A stretch of DNA of 64,000 nt from Planctomycetota bacterium (GTDB lineage Bacteria; Planctomycetota; Planctomycetia; Planctomycetales; Planctomycetaceae). The translations under genes were made by a program, and so were the position numbers. Shown piece by piece: positions 36,861-44,797 of this stretch. The first letter of the stretch is position 1. Each line of letters opens with the position of its first letter. Where the stretch lies: assembly GCA_023417655.1 (NCBI GenBank), contig JAEZFD010000049.1:72198-136197 (forward strand), given 5' to 3'. The notes beneath the pieces are model-generated. The model worked only from the letters and a program-made list of their open reading frames with translations, was not told where the DNA came from and did no database searches.

Positions 36861-38396
36861 TTATGCGTTTGGACGGGATTTTTGATCTGCTGCTGATCGG
36901 AGACGGCCTGCAAGTTCCTGCGTGACGCCGCGAGGATCCGGAGCCTGACAGATGACGCTGCTCACCGCGATCCGTGTCGCGCCGGCCTTCAGCACCAGAT
37001 GCAGATTGTCAGCCTGAATTCCTCCAATGGCAAACCAGGGGACGGCGACACTGCCAGCCAGGCTTTGCAGATATTCAAGTCCTGCGAATTCAGAGAACTC
37101 TTTGGTCTGCGATGGGAAGACAGGGCCGGCTCCGAGGTAGTCCGCTCCATCGAAGATCGCAGCTTTGGCTTGCTCAGGTTCGTGCGTGGAAACGCCGATG
37201 ATTCCTGTTCCGCCAAGAATGCGCCGAGCAGAGGCCACATCCAGATCGTCCTGACCGAGGTGAACTCCATCCGCTCCGCAGGCGGCGGCGATGTCAGGCC
37301 TGTCATTGATGATGAGCAGGGCTCCGGCTGCACTGGTCCATTCACGGACCTGATTGCAGTAGTCAATCAATTCACGATCCGGCATCGTTTTCTCACGTAC
37401 CTGAACGATGTCGACTCCCTTCTCGAGAGAGTTGCGGATCACGATTTCAGGCGAGTACCGACACTGCGCTTTTGTCACCAGCAGGTAAAGGCGGCACTGA
37501 TCAAGTCGCTGTCGGTTGTACAAGAGCGATTCCATGACCTTCTCCACGGTATAGACTCGATACCGACACTCGGATAATCGGAGGGCGACTTCGGAATCGA
37601 TCAGTTTACCATATTCTTCAAGGCTGCGGAGAGATTCCTCGACTCGTTTGAGATTGGCTCGAATCACATCAATCAACGATTCCCGTGAACGCTCGGTCGC
37701 CAGTGTTCCCAATGGGCCCACATCTCGCAGTGAATCACGGGAAGGAACCCATTTTTCCTGCCCCAGATATCGAAGCGATGTCGTGAGCAGATGACGAACC
37801 TGCTTCAGCTCGCGCTGCAGCACCGCATCATCGAGATGAAATCGAACGAAGTCTTCGATCACCCTCAGGCCTTCTCGACAGCGATTGGCGCTGGCATCGA
37901 GAATTCGGGCGAGCGCTGCGGCATCGACATTTCCCTGATTTGCTGGGCGGATTTGAATCAGGGCATCAGTAGGAACCGCGATGTCCGGGGGGACGTCAGT
38001 CAGCTGTTGGCGGAGTGAAGCACTCGTCAGTGCAAACTGTTCGCAATACTTCGCGAGTTGCGATTCCTGGTCAATCAGAGCGAGAAGGAGATGTTCGGTG
38101 CCGGTGATACCATCGTCCGTGTTGTCGATTGCGAAGCCGTCAGCCCGACGCACGAGAGTTCGTTGCCATTCAATGACATTCAACACCCCTTCGCTGAGCT
38201 CAGTGAGCTGATGCCGGGAATCGGAACTCTCGGGAATGCCGGCAGCGATCAGAATTTCCGAGGCATGTCCTTCATCCTGCAGCAACGCTTCCAGCAGGCC
38301 GAAGGCGAGTGTTGTGGGGCAGGCCTGTTCGGGGAATGTCGTTCTAAGTTGGCTGAGCGCGCGTTCAGCTCCTGCGGTGAGGTGGAGAAAAAACAT
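36861..38396 (-). CDS. thiE: Thiamine phosphate synthase with Clp-N-like domain
   Basis: This 511-aa protein carries three parts. Residues 1-130 resemble the Clp N-terminal double repeat (ERALSQLRT, then GTEHLLLALIDQES). Residues 160-290 match the N-terminal domain of cyanobacterial-type thiamine phosphate synthases (ANRCREGLRVIEDFVRF). Residues 305-505 are the ThiE TIM barrel: VDIVQVREKTMPDREL, NDRPDIAA, GADGVHLGQDDL, IGVSTHEPEQA and DYLGAGPVFPSQTKEF. ThiE joins HMP-PP and HET-P to make thiamine phosphate. The Clp-N addition is unexpected for this enzyme and the reading frame is unbroken. No other thi gene is near. Confidence 0.9.
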   Translation of the reverse strand: MFFLHLTAGAERALSQLRTTFPEQACPTTLAFGLLEALLQDEGHASEILIAAGIPESSDSRHQLTELSEGVLNVIEWQRTLVRRADGFAIDNTDDGITGTEHLLLALIDQESQLAKYCEQFALTSASLRQQLTDVPPDIAVPTDALIQIRPANQGNVDAAALARILDASANRCREGLRVIEDFVRFHLDDAVLQRELKQVRHLLTTSLRYLGQEKWVPSRDSLRDVGPLGTLATERSRESLIDVIRANLKRVEESLRSLEEYGKLIDSEVALRLSECRYRVYTVEKVMESLLYNRQRLDQCRLYLLVTKAQCRYSPEIVIRNSLEKGVDIVQVREKTMPDRELIDYCNQVREWTSAAGALLIINDRPDIAAACGADGVHLGQDDLDVASARRILGGTGIIGVSTHEPEQAKAAIFDGADYLGAGPVFPSQTKEFSEFAGLEYLQSLAGSVAVPWFAIGGIQADNLHLVLKAGATRIAVSSVICQAPDPRGVTQELAGRLRSAADQKSRPNA

Positions 38397-38575
38397 GCGG
38401 ACTTCACCGTATTGTGAGCAACCGGCCCCTGAGATTCCTGTCCCGCACTTGGGCGGTCAGCACTCTGAGCGGCAGGCGAATACCATCGTGCTTCGATTGA
38501 GTTCGATTGAGTTTGTCAGGATCGGCCGGAAGGCTGTGCGACCTGCGAGACGATTTTTGACTGACGATTCGTTGC

Positions 38576-40069
38576 TTATTGTATGACAGCGACGGTCGGA
38601 GGCGAGTCTGATTGCGTTGGGGATTCCGGTTTCGGCCAGATCAGATGAATCAGGGGGCCGGTCATCATGGTCGTGGCCAGAGCCATCAGGACCATCATTG
38701 CGTAGAGGGTCTCTGAAATGATCCCCATCGATAATCCAATGTTCAGAACGATCAGCTCCATCAATCCGCGGGTGTTCATCAGAACCCCCAGAGCGGAGGA
38801 CTGCGGGTGGTTCAGTCCGGCCAGTCGAGCGGCAAGATAGGTACCGCCGTATTTTCCGAATGTCGCCACGGCGATGATGGCGATACAGATAAGCCAGTTC
38901 TCCCAGCCGGAAATCAGACCAATCTGAGTGTTCATCCCTGACATCGCGAAGAAGGCGGGCAGAAAGAGCATCGTCACTACGTCATGCAATTTGTTCTTCA
39001 CCGCGGTTGCTACAGGACTGTCATGCGGAATGATGACGCCCATCAGGAACCCGCCGAAGATCGCGTGAATGCCGATTATCTCGGTCGTCAGTGCGGAGAC
39101 CAGAACGGCGGCAAATAGCCAGGCGATTCGCCCTGCTGGGAGACGGCCGTGAGGACCGGGGAGTAATCGGATTGCCAGTGGTCTGACAAACGTGAACATG
39201 ATGAGCAGATAGATCCCGGTGTACAGCAGAACCCAGAAGGCACTGTCGATCTGCGATTGAGCGACTCCGAGGACGAATGCCAGCAGGCACCACGCGGTCA
39301 CGTCATCACTCGCGGCGCAGCTGAGCGAGATCACCCCCAGTGGCGTTGCTTCGAGTTTGCGATCAGTGAGGATTCGAGCCAGCACTGGAAAGGCAGTGAT
39401 CGCCATTGCGACCCCGAGAAACAGAGCGAAGCTCGTGAAGGGAATTCCCGGTCGGGCGAGATCTTCATAGAGCCAGAGCGACAGTGCGCACCCTGAAACG
39501 AAGGGGACAATGATGCTCGCATGGGAGATCGCCACAGCCGCATGTGCCGACTTGGCGAGCATGCTCGTGTTCAGTTCCAGGCCGACCACGAACATGTACA
39601 GCACGATTCCCAGTTGCGCGATCGTGGAAAGGGCAGAGACAACATGCTGTTGCGGGTCAGCTGCGGCGTCCGGAATCAGCAAATGCATGGCATCCGGGGA
39701 AATCATTCCCAGCAGAGACGGTCCCAGCGCGATGCCGGCAAGGATCTCACCGATCACAGCGGGTTGTCCGAGCGGTTTCAGCAATGCGGCGAAGAGTCGG
39801 CCGACGACGATGACCGCGACCAGGGTTCCCAGAACATGCAGAAGCAGGACATGCTTCGCTGAAGCTGGCAGGGCTTTCGGGGATGCTGTCGGGAGAGAAA
39901 TCGCAGAGATTCCGGCGACTTCAGTTTCGCCGATGGCTCTGATCAGCATGACTCCGAGGATTCCCCCCAGGAGGAGCACAGCATAGAAGACGGGAAGGAC
40001 CCAGCGGGATCGGGGGGCTGCACTGAACATTGACATTGCAATGAACTTGCCAGAACAGGGGACTCCCAT
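38576..40069 (-). CDS. CPA2-type cation:proton antiporter
   Basis: This 497-aa integral membrane protein has an N-terminal helix (WVLPVFYAVLLLGG) followed by about 12 further segments, as in the Kef/NhaA-like CPA2 family. PAVIGEILAGIALGPSLLG near residue 95 and GVAMAITAFPVLARIL near residue 220 are family landmarks, and the ion-binding Asp pair is in CAASDDVTAWCLLA near residue 255. There is no C-terminal TrkA-N domain, so it is a Na+/H+ or K+/H+ exchanger without nucleotide gating. ATGs at 40069 and 40036 are both possible starts. Confidence 0.9.
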   Translation of the reverse strand: MGVPCSGKFIAMSMFSAAPRSRWVLPVFYAVLLLGGILGVMLIRAIGETEVAGISAISLPTASPKALPASAKHVLLLHVLGTLVAVIVVGRLFAALLKPLGQPAVIGEILAGIALGPSLLGMISPDAMHLLIPDAAADPQQHVVSALSTIAQLGIVLYMFVVGLELNTSMLAKSAHAAVAISHASIIVPFVSGCALSLWLYEDLARPGIPFTSFALFLGVAMAITAFPVLARILTDRKLEATPLGVISLSCAASDDVTAWCLLAFVLGVAQSQIDSAFWVLLYTGIYLLIMFTFVRPLAIRLLPGPHGRLPAGRIAWLFAAVLVSALTTEIIGIHAIFGGFLMGVIIPHDSPVATAVKNKLHDVVTMLFLPAFFAMSGMNTQIGLISGWENWLICIAIIAVATFGKYGGTYLAARLAGLNHPQSSALGVLMNTRGLMELIVLNIGLSMGIISETLYAMMVLMALATTMMTGPLIHLIWPKPESPTQSDSPPTVAVIQ

Positions 40070-40288
40070 AGGGGATCCCGACCACCAGCAGGCAGGACGA
40101 TCCGGTGTCAGCTGCTGATAAATGGAAATCGGCGAGATCCAGTCAGACTGGATCCCGCCTGTTTCGCCTCAGTTGGGACAAGTGACCTCGTTATCACTCT
40201 CCCGCATTCTGTCTTCGGTTTCGCTTGGACCCGAATCAGCGTCGAATCAGAAAATGAATCGGCGACTGATGCAGAGCCTTGCTTTGCC

Positions 40289-40753
40289 TTACTTCAGGGA
40301 TCGCAGATAAGCAGCTACGGCAGCGGCGTCTTCGGCGTTCATCCGGAAGGGAGGCATCGGCAGGCGGGGAACGGCTCCACGGGGAGGAACTCCGGTCTGC
40401 AGGAACTTGGCGAGATCTTCTTCGCCCCAGATCTCGGCGATGGAACGCAGGTTCGGAGCAGTGACTGCCCAGTCATGGCCCAGCGTCGGTGCAATCGGTA
40501 ATGGCGACCCCAAGAAGAGGCGAGTGGCAATCGGCTCACCACCGGCATCGCGAGGTGAGTGGCAATAGACGCACATCGCGACCTGGTGTGCTACGTACTT
40601 GCCGCGTTCAATTTTCGGGTCTTTCCCGGCAGGTTTTTCTTCTGCCTGCACCGTACGCTCAGATTGTGTGGCGCCGGAGAAGGAAGAAAAGGGCACCACG
40701 CCGGCAACCAGGAATGCCAGCATCGTCGGCACGAGCAAGCGGCTCATCTGCAT
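40289..40753 (-). CDS. Exported monohaem cytochrome c
   Basis: This is about 154 aa from the ATG at 40753 (the frame is open to 40855). A signal peptide (MSRLLVPTMLAFLVAGVVP) precedes an Ala/Glu/Lys-rich linker and one class I haem domain: CVYCHSPRDAGGE is the CxxCH site (about residue 65), and MPPFRMNAEDAAAVAAYLRSL near the C-terminus supplies the axial Met. RGKYVAHQVAMCVYCHSP fits alcohol-dehydrogenase-type and c552-like cytochromes. It likely shuttles electrons in the periplasm. No partner enzyme is adjacent. Confidence 0.9.
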   Translation of the reverse strand: MQMSRLLVPTMLAFLVAGVVPFSSFSGATQSERTVQAEEKPAGKDPKIERGKYVAHQVAMCVYCHSPRDAGGEPIATRLFLGSPLPIAPTLGHDWAVTAPNLRSIAEIWGEEDLAKFLQTGVPPRGAVPRLPMPPFRMNAEDAAAVAAYLRSLK

Positions 40754-41115
40754 CGGGAAGGAACCTCGTGAAACAGCGGGAATTGTCAGAACAGCTTCAG
40801 AACATTGACCTCGAAGCATATCAAATCGTCGCGGAGAGACACCACAGTTCGGCACAACAGAATCTCACCCCTGAGAACGCACTGCTGAAACCGGGATTTC
40901 TTCGTCAAAAATTCACGGACTTTTGGCAAAACTCCTGTCCGGGAAAGGACCTGCAACGCACCACTCGTCAAAATAGCCTTGGTCATTGGGCCGGATAATG
41001 ATGACGGAGTGGGGCGGAACTCAGTCTTTGTCGTGAATGAATATGGTCCTTCTGCTGATTCGCAGTGACTACATTGAATGGGATCTGATCCCTCCGGGTC
41101 TGTCAGGTTTGTTCT
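40754..41115. other. Gap between cytochrome c and sensor kinase
   Basis: This 362-bp region separates divergent genes. Apart from the low-confidence 76-codon frame at 40768, I see only a short hairpin (GTCC/GGAC near 40940) and nothing else of note. Promoters for both flanking genes are expected here. Confidence 0.5.
40768..40998 (+). CDS. Possible small protein, GTG start, unverified
   Basis: A 76-codon frame starts with GTG six bases after AAGGA and ends before the sensor kinase gene. The sequence (KQRELSEQLQNIDLEAYQI, later LRQKFTDFWQN) has plausible protein composition, but I recognise no family, and it overlaps the region where the divergent cytochrome c promoter should lie. It may be a real short gene or an accidental frame. 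Confidence 0.25.
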   Translation: MKQRELSEQLQNIDLEAYQIVAERHHSSAQQNLTPENALLKPGFLRQKFTDFWQNSCPGKDLQRTTRQNSLGHWAG

Positions 41116-42531
41116 ATGCTGCTGACGTATGGTCAAAGAATTGCGATTGCCTGTGCCATCCTGATCGGGGTCGCACTTTGCTGCGTTCCTGTCATGACAT
41201 GGGGTTGGGCGGGGATCGTGATTGGTCTGCTGGTTCTCCTGCTGGCGGCCGTGCTGGTGCGACGCTGGCTGATGCATGAACTGAACGAAACTTGCCGCGA
41301 TTACAGTCGTGTGCTTCAGGAACTGCTGGTGAATCTGCCGGCAGGCCGGAAAGGGACCGAACTCAAGAGTCAGCGGCCCGACGACCCGCTGGGGCGTCTT
41401 TCAATTGACTTAAACCGAGTCATTGAGAGCTCCGCGACAGAGGTCCGAAAGCTGCAGGAGAATCTCCAGCAACTCGAACAGAACAGAGCACTTTTTCAGT
41501 CCATTCTCGGGACAATGGTGGAAGGGGTTCTGGTTCTGGATTCGCAACAGCGGGTTCTCTTTTTCAACGAGACGGCTCGGCGGATGCTGGACTGTACCAC
41601 TCGCAATTTTACAGGGCGTCCTTTCTGGGAACTCGTGCGGCTCCCTGATCTGAACGCATTGGCGGATGCCGTCTTTCGAGGAGAACAGCCCTCCCGGCGA
41701 GAAATTGAACTGCAGCGCAGCAAAAGCATTCTGGATGTGACTTCCACCCTGCTACCGCTCTCTCCGCATCCGGGCGCTGTGTTCGTATTCCACGATGTCA
41801 CTGAAGTCCGCCGATTGGAGCGCATGCGGCGGGAGTTCGTCTCCAATGTCTCACACGAACTGAAGACGCCGCTGACATCGATTCAGCTCTGTGCAGACAC
41901 CCTGCTCGACGGCGGGCTGGAAGATGCTGAAAACAGCGAACGTTTTCTGAAGCAGATCATTGAACAGTCAGATCGTCTGCAACATCTGATTCAGGATATG
42001 CTGAGACTCGCGCGGATCGAGTCTCATGCGGAAGCGTTCGACTTCAAGACTGTTTCACTGAGTGACGTGCTGAATTGCAGCGTGAGTGCATGTCAGAGTC
42101 TGGCGGGTGCCAAAGGAGTCAGCATCCAGTTTCACGCACCTGAGCCAGATGTCTTTGTCTACGTCGATCGGAATGGGTTGCAGACGGTCTTCGATAACCT
42201 GATCAGTAATGCCATCCACTATAACCGCCCCGGCGGCTGGGTCAGAGTGGAAGTGCATCGGCTGGAAGATCATGTTGAAATCCGAATTCGGGATAACGGA
42301 ATCGGAATTCCTGCAGATCAGCTGGACCGGATTTTCGAGCGTTTTTACCGGATCGACAAAGCTCGGACGATCGGGCAAGGAGGAACGGGACTGGGGCTTG
42401 CGATCGTGAAACATCTCGTCTCCGTTTTTAACGGAGAACTCGACGTAAGCAGTGACTTCGGACAAGGAAGCGAGTTTCGGGTGACGCTGCCCCTGACACT
42501 ATTTCCGGTTGAAGAACTCGGAGACGCATAA
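41116..42531 (+). CDS. PhoR-like sensor histidine kinase with PAS domain
   Basis: This 471-aa protein begins with two membrane helices (residues 7-50), then a HAMP-like coiled linker, a PAS domain (about 120-225, EGVLVLDSQQRVLFFNETARR), HisKA with the phospho-acceptor in VSNVSHELKTPLTSIQ (His about residue 249), and HATPase_c with NLISNAIHYN, DNGIGIPADQLDRIFERFYR and GGTGLGLAIVKHLV. This is the PhoR/ResE architecture, with no large periplasmic domain, so the input is probably cytoplasmic or membrane-derived. No response regulator lies beside it. Confidence 0.93.
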   Translation: MLLTYGQRIAIACAILIGVALCCVPVMTWGWAGIVIGLLVLLLAAVLVRRWLMHELNETCRDYSRVLQELLVNLPAGRKGTELKSQRPDDPLGRLSIDLNRVIESSATEVRKLQENLQQLEQNRALFQSILGTMVEGVLVLDSQQRVLFFNETARRMLDCTTRNFTGRPFWELVRLPDLNALADAVFRGEQPSRREIELQRSKSILDVTSTLLPLSPHPGAVFVFHDVTEVRRLERMRREFVSNVSHELKTPLTSIQLCADTLLDGGLEDAENSERFLKQIIEQSDRLQHLIQDMLRLARIESHAEAFDFKTVSLSDVLNCSVSACQSLAGAKGVSIQFHAPEPDVFVYVDRNGLQTVFDNLISNAIHYNRPGGWVRVEVHRLEDHVEIRIRDNGIGIPADQLDRIFERFYRIDKARTIGQGGTGLGLAIVKHLVSVFNGELDVSSDFGQGSEFRVTLPLTLFPVEELGDA

Positions 42532-42737
42532 CCGGTCAAGTGCCGGGATGAAAATGCCCTTTCGTGAGTTTTTGGATGGAAATCTCGCGCAGAGCCCTGA
42601 TATGCTCTTGGGCGTCCCTGTCTTGAACAGTCGCGCTGCTCGCAGCGTCCGTCAGAGAGGGGCGGCATCATCTGGATTTCGGTGGGAATCGGAACACATC
42701 CAGATGGTGTGAGTGGTGAGCGAGTAAGGAAGCTCCG

Positions 42738-43352
42738 ATGACGACCCGCGCCAATCGAAAACACGCCCCAGGTCCTTTCGATTTCACGAAAGCGATCTCT
42801 GCTTTATGCCATGACGTGACCGAGCGGCATGAAGCATTCTCTCATATCGACATGTCGCGTGTTGCGGTCTGTTTCTCGCAGACGCGATCCCGCGTCCTTC
42901 ATGGCTTGCAGGCCAAGCTGACCCCGATGCGTTTTGAAGGGGGGGCGCTGCAGTGCCATAAACGGGGACGGAAATGGACCGTCCAGAGACTTTTTCTCGG
43001 ACAACGTGAGATGTACTACATCCTCACGTTTTATCTTCCACGATTTCTGGATCAGTCATTCTCGGAAAAGTTCATCACGATTCTGCATGAGCTGTACCAC
43101 ATCAGCCCGCGGTTCGATGGGGACATCCGCCGACTCGATGGACGTTATCACGTTCATTCCGCGAGTCAGAAGGAGTATGACGGCCAGATGGAAGTTTACG
43201 CACGCGAGTACCTTTCCTCACGGCCGCCAGAGAATCTGTATGCCTTTCTGCGGCAGGACTTCCAGACGCTCTATCGGCAGCATGGCGGCGTCATCGGGTT
43301 ACGGGTCCCCATCCCAAAGTTGATCCCGGTTGATCAGCTCAAGACCGCGTGA
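42738..43352 (+). CDS. Putative zinc metallopeptidase-like protein
   Basis: This 204-aa soluble protein contains ITILHELYHISPRFDGD near residues 114-130, a HExxH-type zinc site, and a conserved RRLDGRYHVHS downstream whose His may be the third ligand. The N-terminal part (FDFTKAI, HIDMSRVAVCFSQTRS, GLQAKLTPMRFEGG) matches a conserved uncharacterised bacterial family of putative metallopeptidases. AAGGA lies ten bases before the ATG. It sits between two sensor kinase genes on the same strand, and the gaps (206 and 110 bp) permit co-expression. Confidence 0.8.
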   Translation: MTTRANRKHAPGPFDFTKAISALCHDVTERHEAFSHIDMSRVAVCFSQTRSRVLHGLQAKLTPMRFEGGALQCHKRGRKWTVQRLFLGQREMYYILTFYLPRFLDQSFSEKFITILHELYHISPRFDGDIRRLDGRYHVHSASQKEYDGQMEVYAREYLSSRPPENLYAFLRQDFQTLYRQHGGVIGLRVPIPKLIPVDQLKTA

Positions 43353-43462
43353 AGTTTGCTTTTGCAGATCATCGTCGATGTGCTCGTGTCGAGCGACGGA
43401 CGCAGGGTTTCGTTACAATCACGGACTGACGGTCTCCTGAATTGTTGCGAACTTCCTGCCCT

Positions 43463-44770
43463 ATGATCCCATCGATTCCTCTCCAGACTTCCACTTCCGA
43501 ACAGTCCACGTTGCAGGCCGAAGCGGACTGGCAGTTTTCCGTGGAATGGATCACGTTGCGGATTCGGTGGTTCGGCGTGATCGTCGGATTTCTGGTCGTT
43601 AACACCCTCGGTCCAGCGGAAACTCGAGTTTATCTCAATAGTATTCTCTCGCTCGGGGCAGGCTACGCGCTGCTCGACCTTGTCTGGCATTGGCGAGGCG
43701 CAGTATTCCTCAGCCGGGTACCGCTCTTCATCTCGCTGATGGAGGCATTCTTCATCGGCCTGCTTTGTTACTTCGACAACGGCCTCGACAGTTTCTTCAG
43801 ATACTATTACTTCCTGTCGCTGCTGGTTTGTGCGATCCGGTATCTGCCGCTGATTGCGTATCTGACGTTCGCAATGCATGCAGCCAGTTATTCGATGCTG
43901 GCCTTCACTCTGACCTCCGCCACGATCGATCAGGTCGGAACGTTGATTCTGATGATCGTCTTCATGGGTTGGACGACCTGGGCCAGCACGGCGCTGACCA
44001 CTCTGCTTCGCGATACTCATCGCAAACTGGATGCGTTGAATCAGGATCTGGAACGTCGAATTGATCGCCGCAGTCGGGAACTTCAACAGTCTCAGGCCCT
44101 TCTGGTGCAGCGGGAAAAGCAGGCGGCTTTTGGTCTGTTGGCGGCCGGGATCGCTCACGAGGTCGGGAACCCGCTGGCCGCGATCAGTTCACTCGTTCAG
44201 CTGATGAACCGGAAGACGCTGGATGACCAGATGCACGAGCGGCTGGGGCTGATCGATGAGCAGCTGCTCCGCATTCAACGCACGCTTCGGGAGCTGATCG
44301 AGTTTTCCCGCCCAGGACTGCAGCAGGAGACCCGCTTTGATGTGCACGATGTCATCAACACGGCACTCAATATCGCGAAGTATTACCAGCGACGAAAAGG
44401 AAAGGTCATCCGAAGCAGTTTCGCAGAGGACCTGCCGCAGGTGTCGGCCGTCCGCGATCAGATCCTGCAGGTGTTTCTGAACCTGATTCTCAATGCGATG
44501 GACGCCACCTCGGAGGGAGGCGTTATTCAAATTTCGACCCAGCAGGTTGACGGTACCATTGAAATTCGTGTCTCTGACAATGGTGTCGGAATCGCTGAAG
44601 GGGACCGTAACCAGCTGTTTGAGCCGTATTTCACCACCAAATCAACAGGTACAGGTCTGGGGTTATTCATCTGCAGGAATATCGTGGAATCCGCGCATGG
44701 CAAGATTCGCCTGATGACCAATACCCCCGGCGAAACGACCTTCTGTGTTTCACTTCCGATCAGACCTTGA
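43463..44770 (+). CDS. Multi-pass sensor histidine kinase, NtrB-like core
   Basis: This is about 435 aa from the ATG at 43463 (a TTG start at 43442 is also open). The N-terminus has six membrane segments (about residues 30-185) without a periplasmic domain, then a coiled region (DTHRKLDALNQDLERRIDRR), HisKA with GIAHEVGNPLAAIS (His about residue 231), and HATPase_c with NLILNAMDATSEGG, DNGVGIAEGDRNQLFEPYF and GTGLGLFICRNIV. The HEVGNPL box is of the NtrB/AtoS type that often drives sigma-54 regulators. No regulator gene is adjacent. It converges with the DUF255 gene (27 bp). Confidence 0.92.
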   Translation: MIPSIPLQTSTSEQSTLQAEADWQFSVEWITLRIRWFGVIVGFLVVNTLGPAETRVYLNSILSLGAGYALLDLVWHWRGAVFLSRVPLFISLMEAFFIGLLCYFDNGLDSFFRYYYFLSLLVCAIRYLPLIAYLTFAMHAASYSMLAFTLTSATIDQVGTLILMIVFMGWTTWASTALTTLLRDTHRKLDALNQDLERRIDRRSRELQQSQALLVQREKQAAFGLLAAGIAHEVGNPLAAISSLVQLMNRKTLDDQMHERLGLIDEQLLRIQRTLRELIEFSRPGLQQETRFDVHDVINTALNIAKYYQRRKGKVIRSSFAEDLPQVSAVRDQILQVFLNLILNAMDATSEGGVIQISTQQVDGTIEIRVSDNGVGIAEGDRNQLFEPYFTTKSTGTGLGLFICRNIVESAHGKIRLMTNTPGETTFCVSLPIRP

Positions 44771-44797
44771 ACTGGCGCAGGTCTGGACTTGTTGCGA

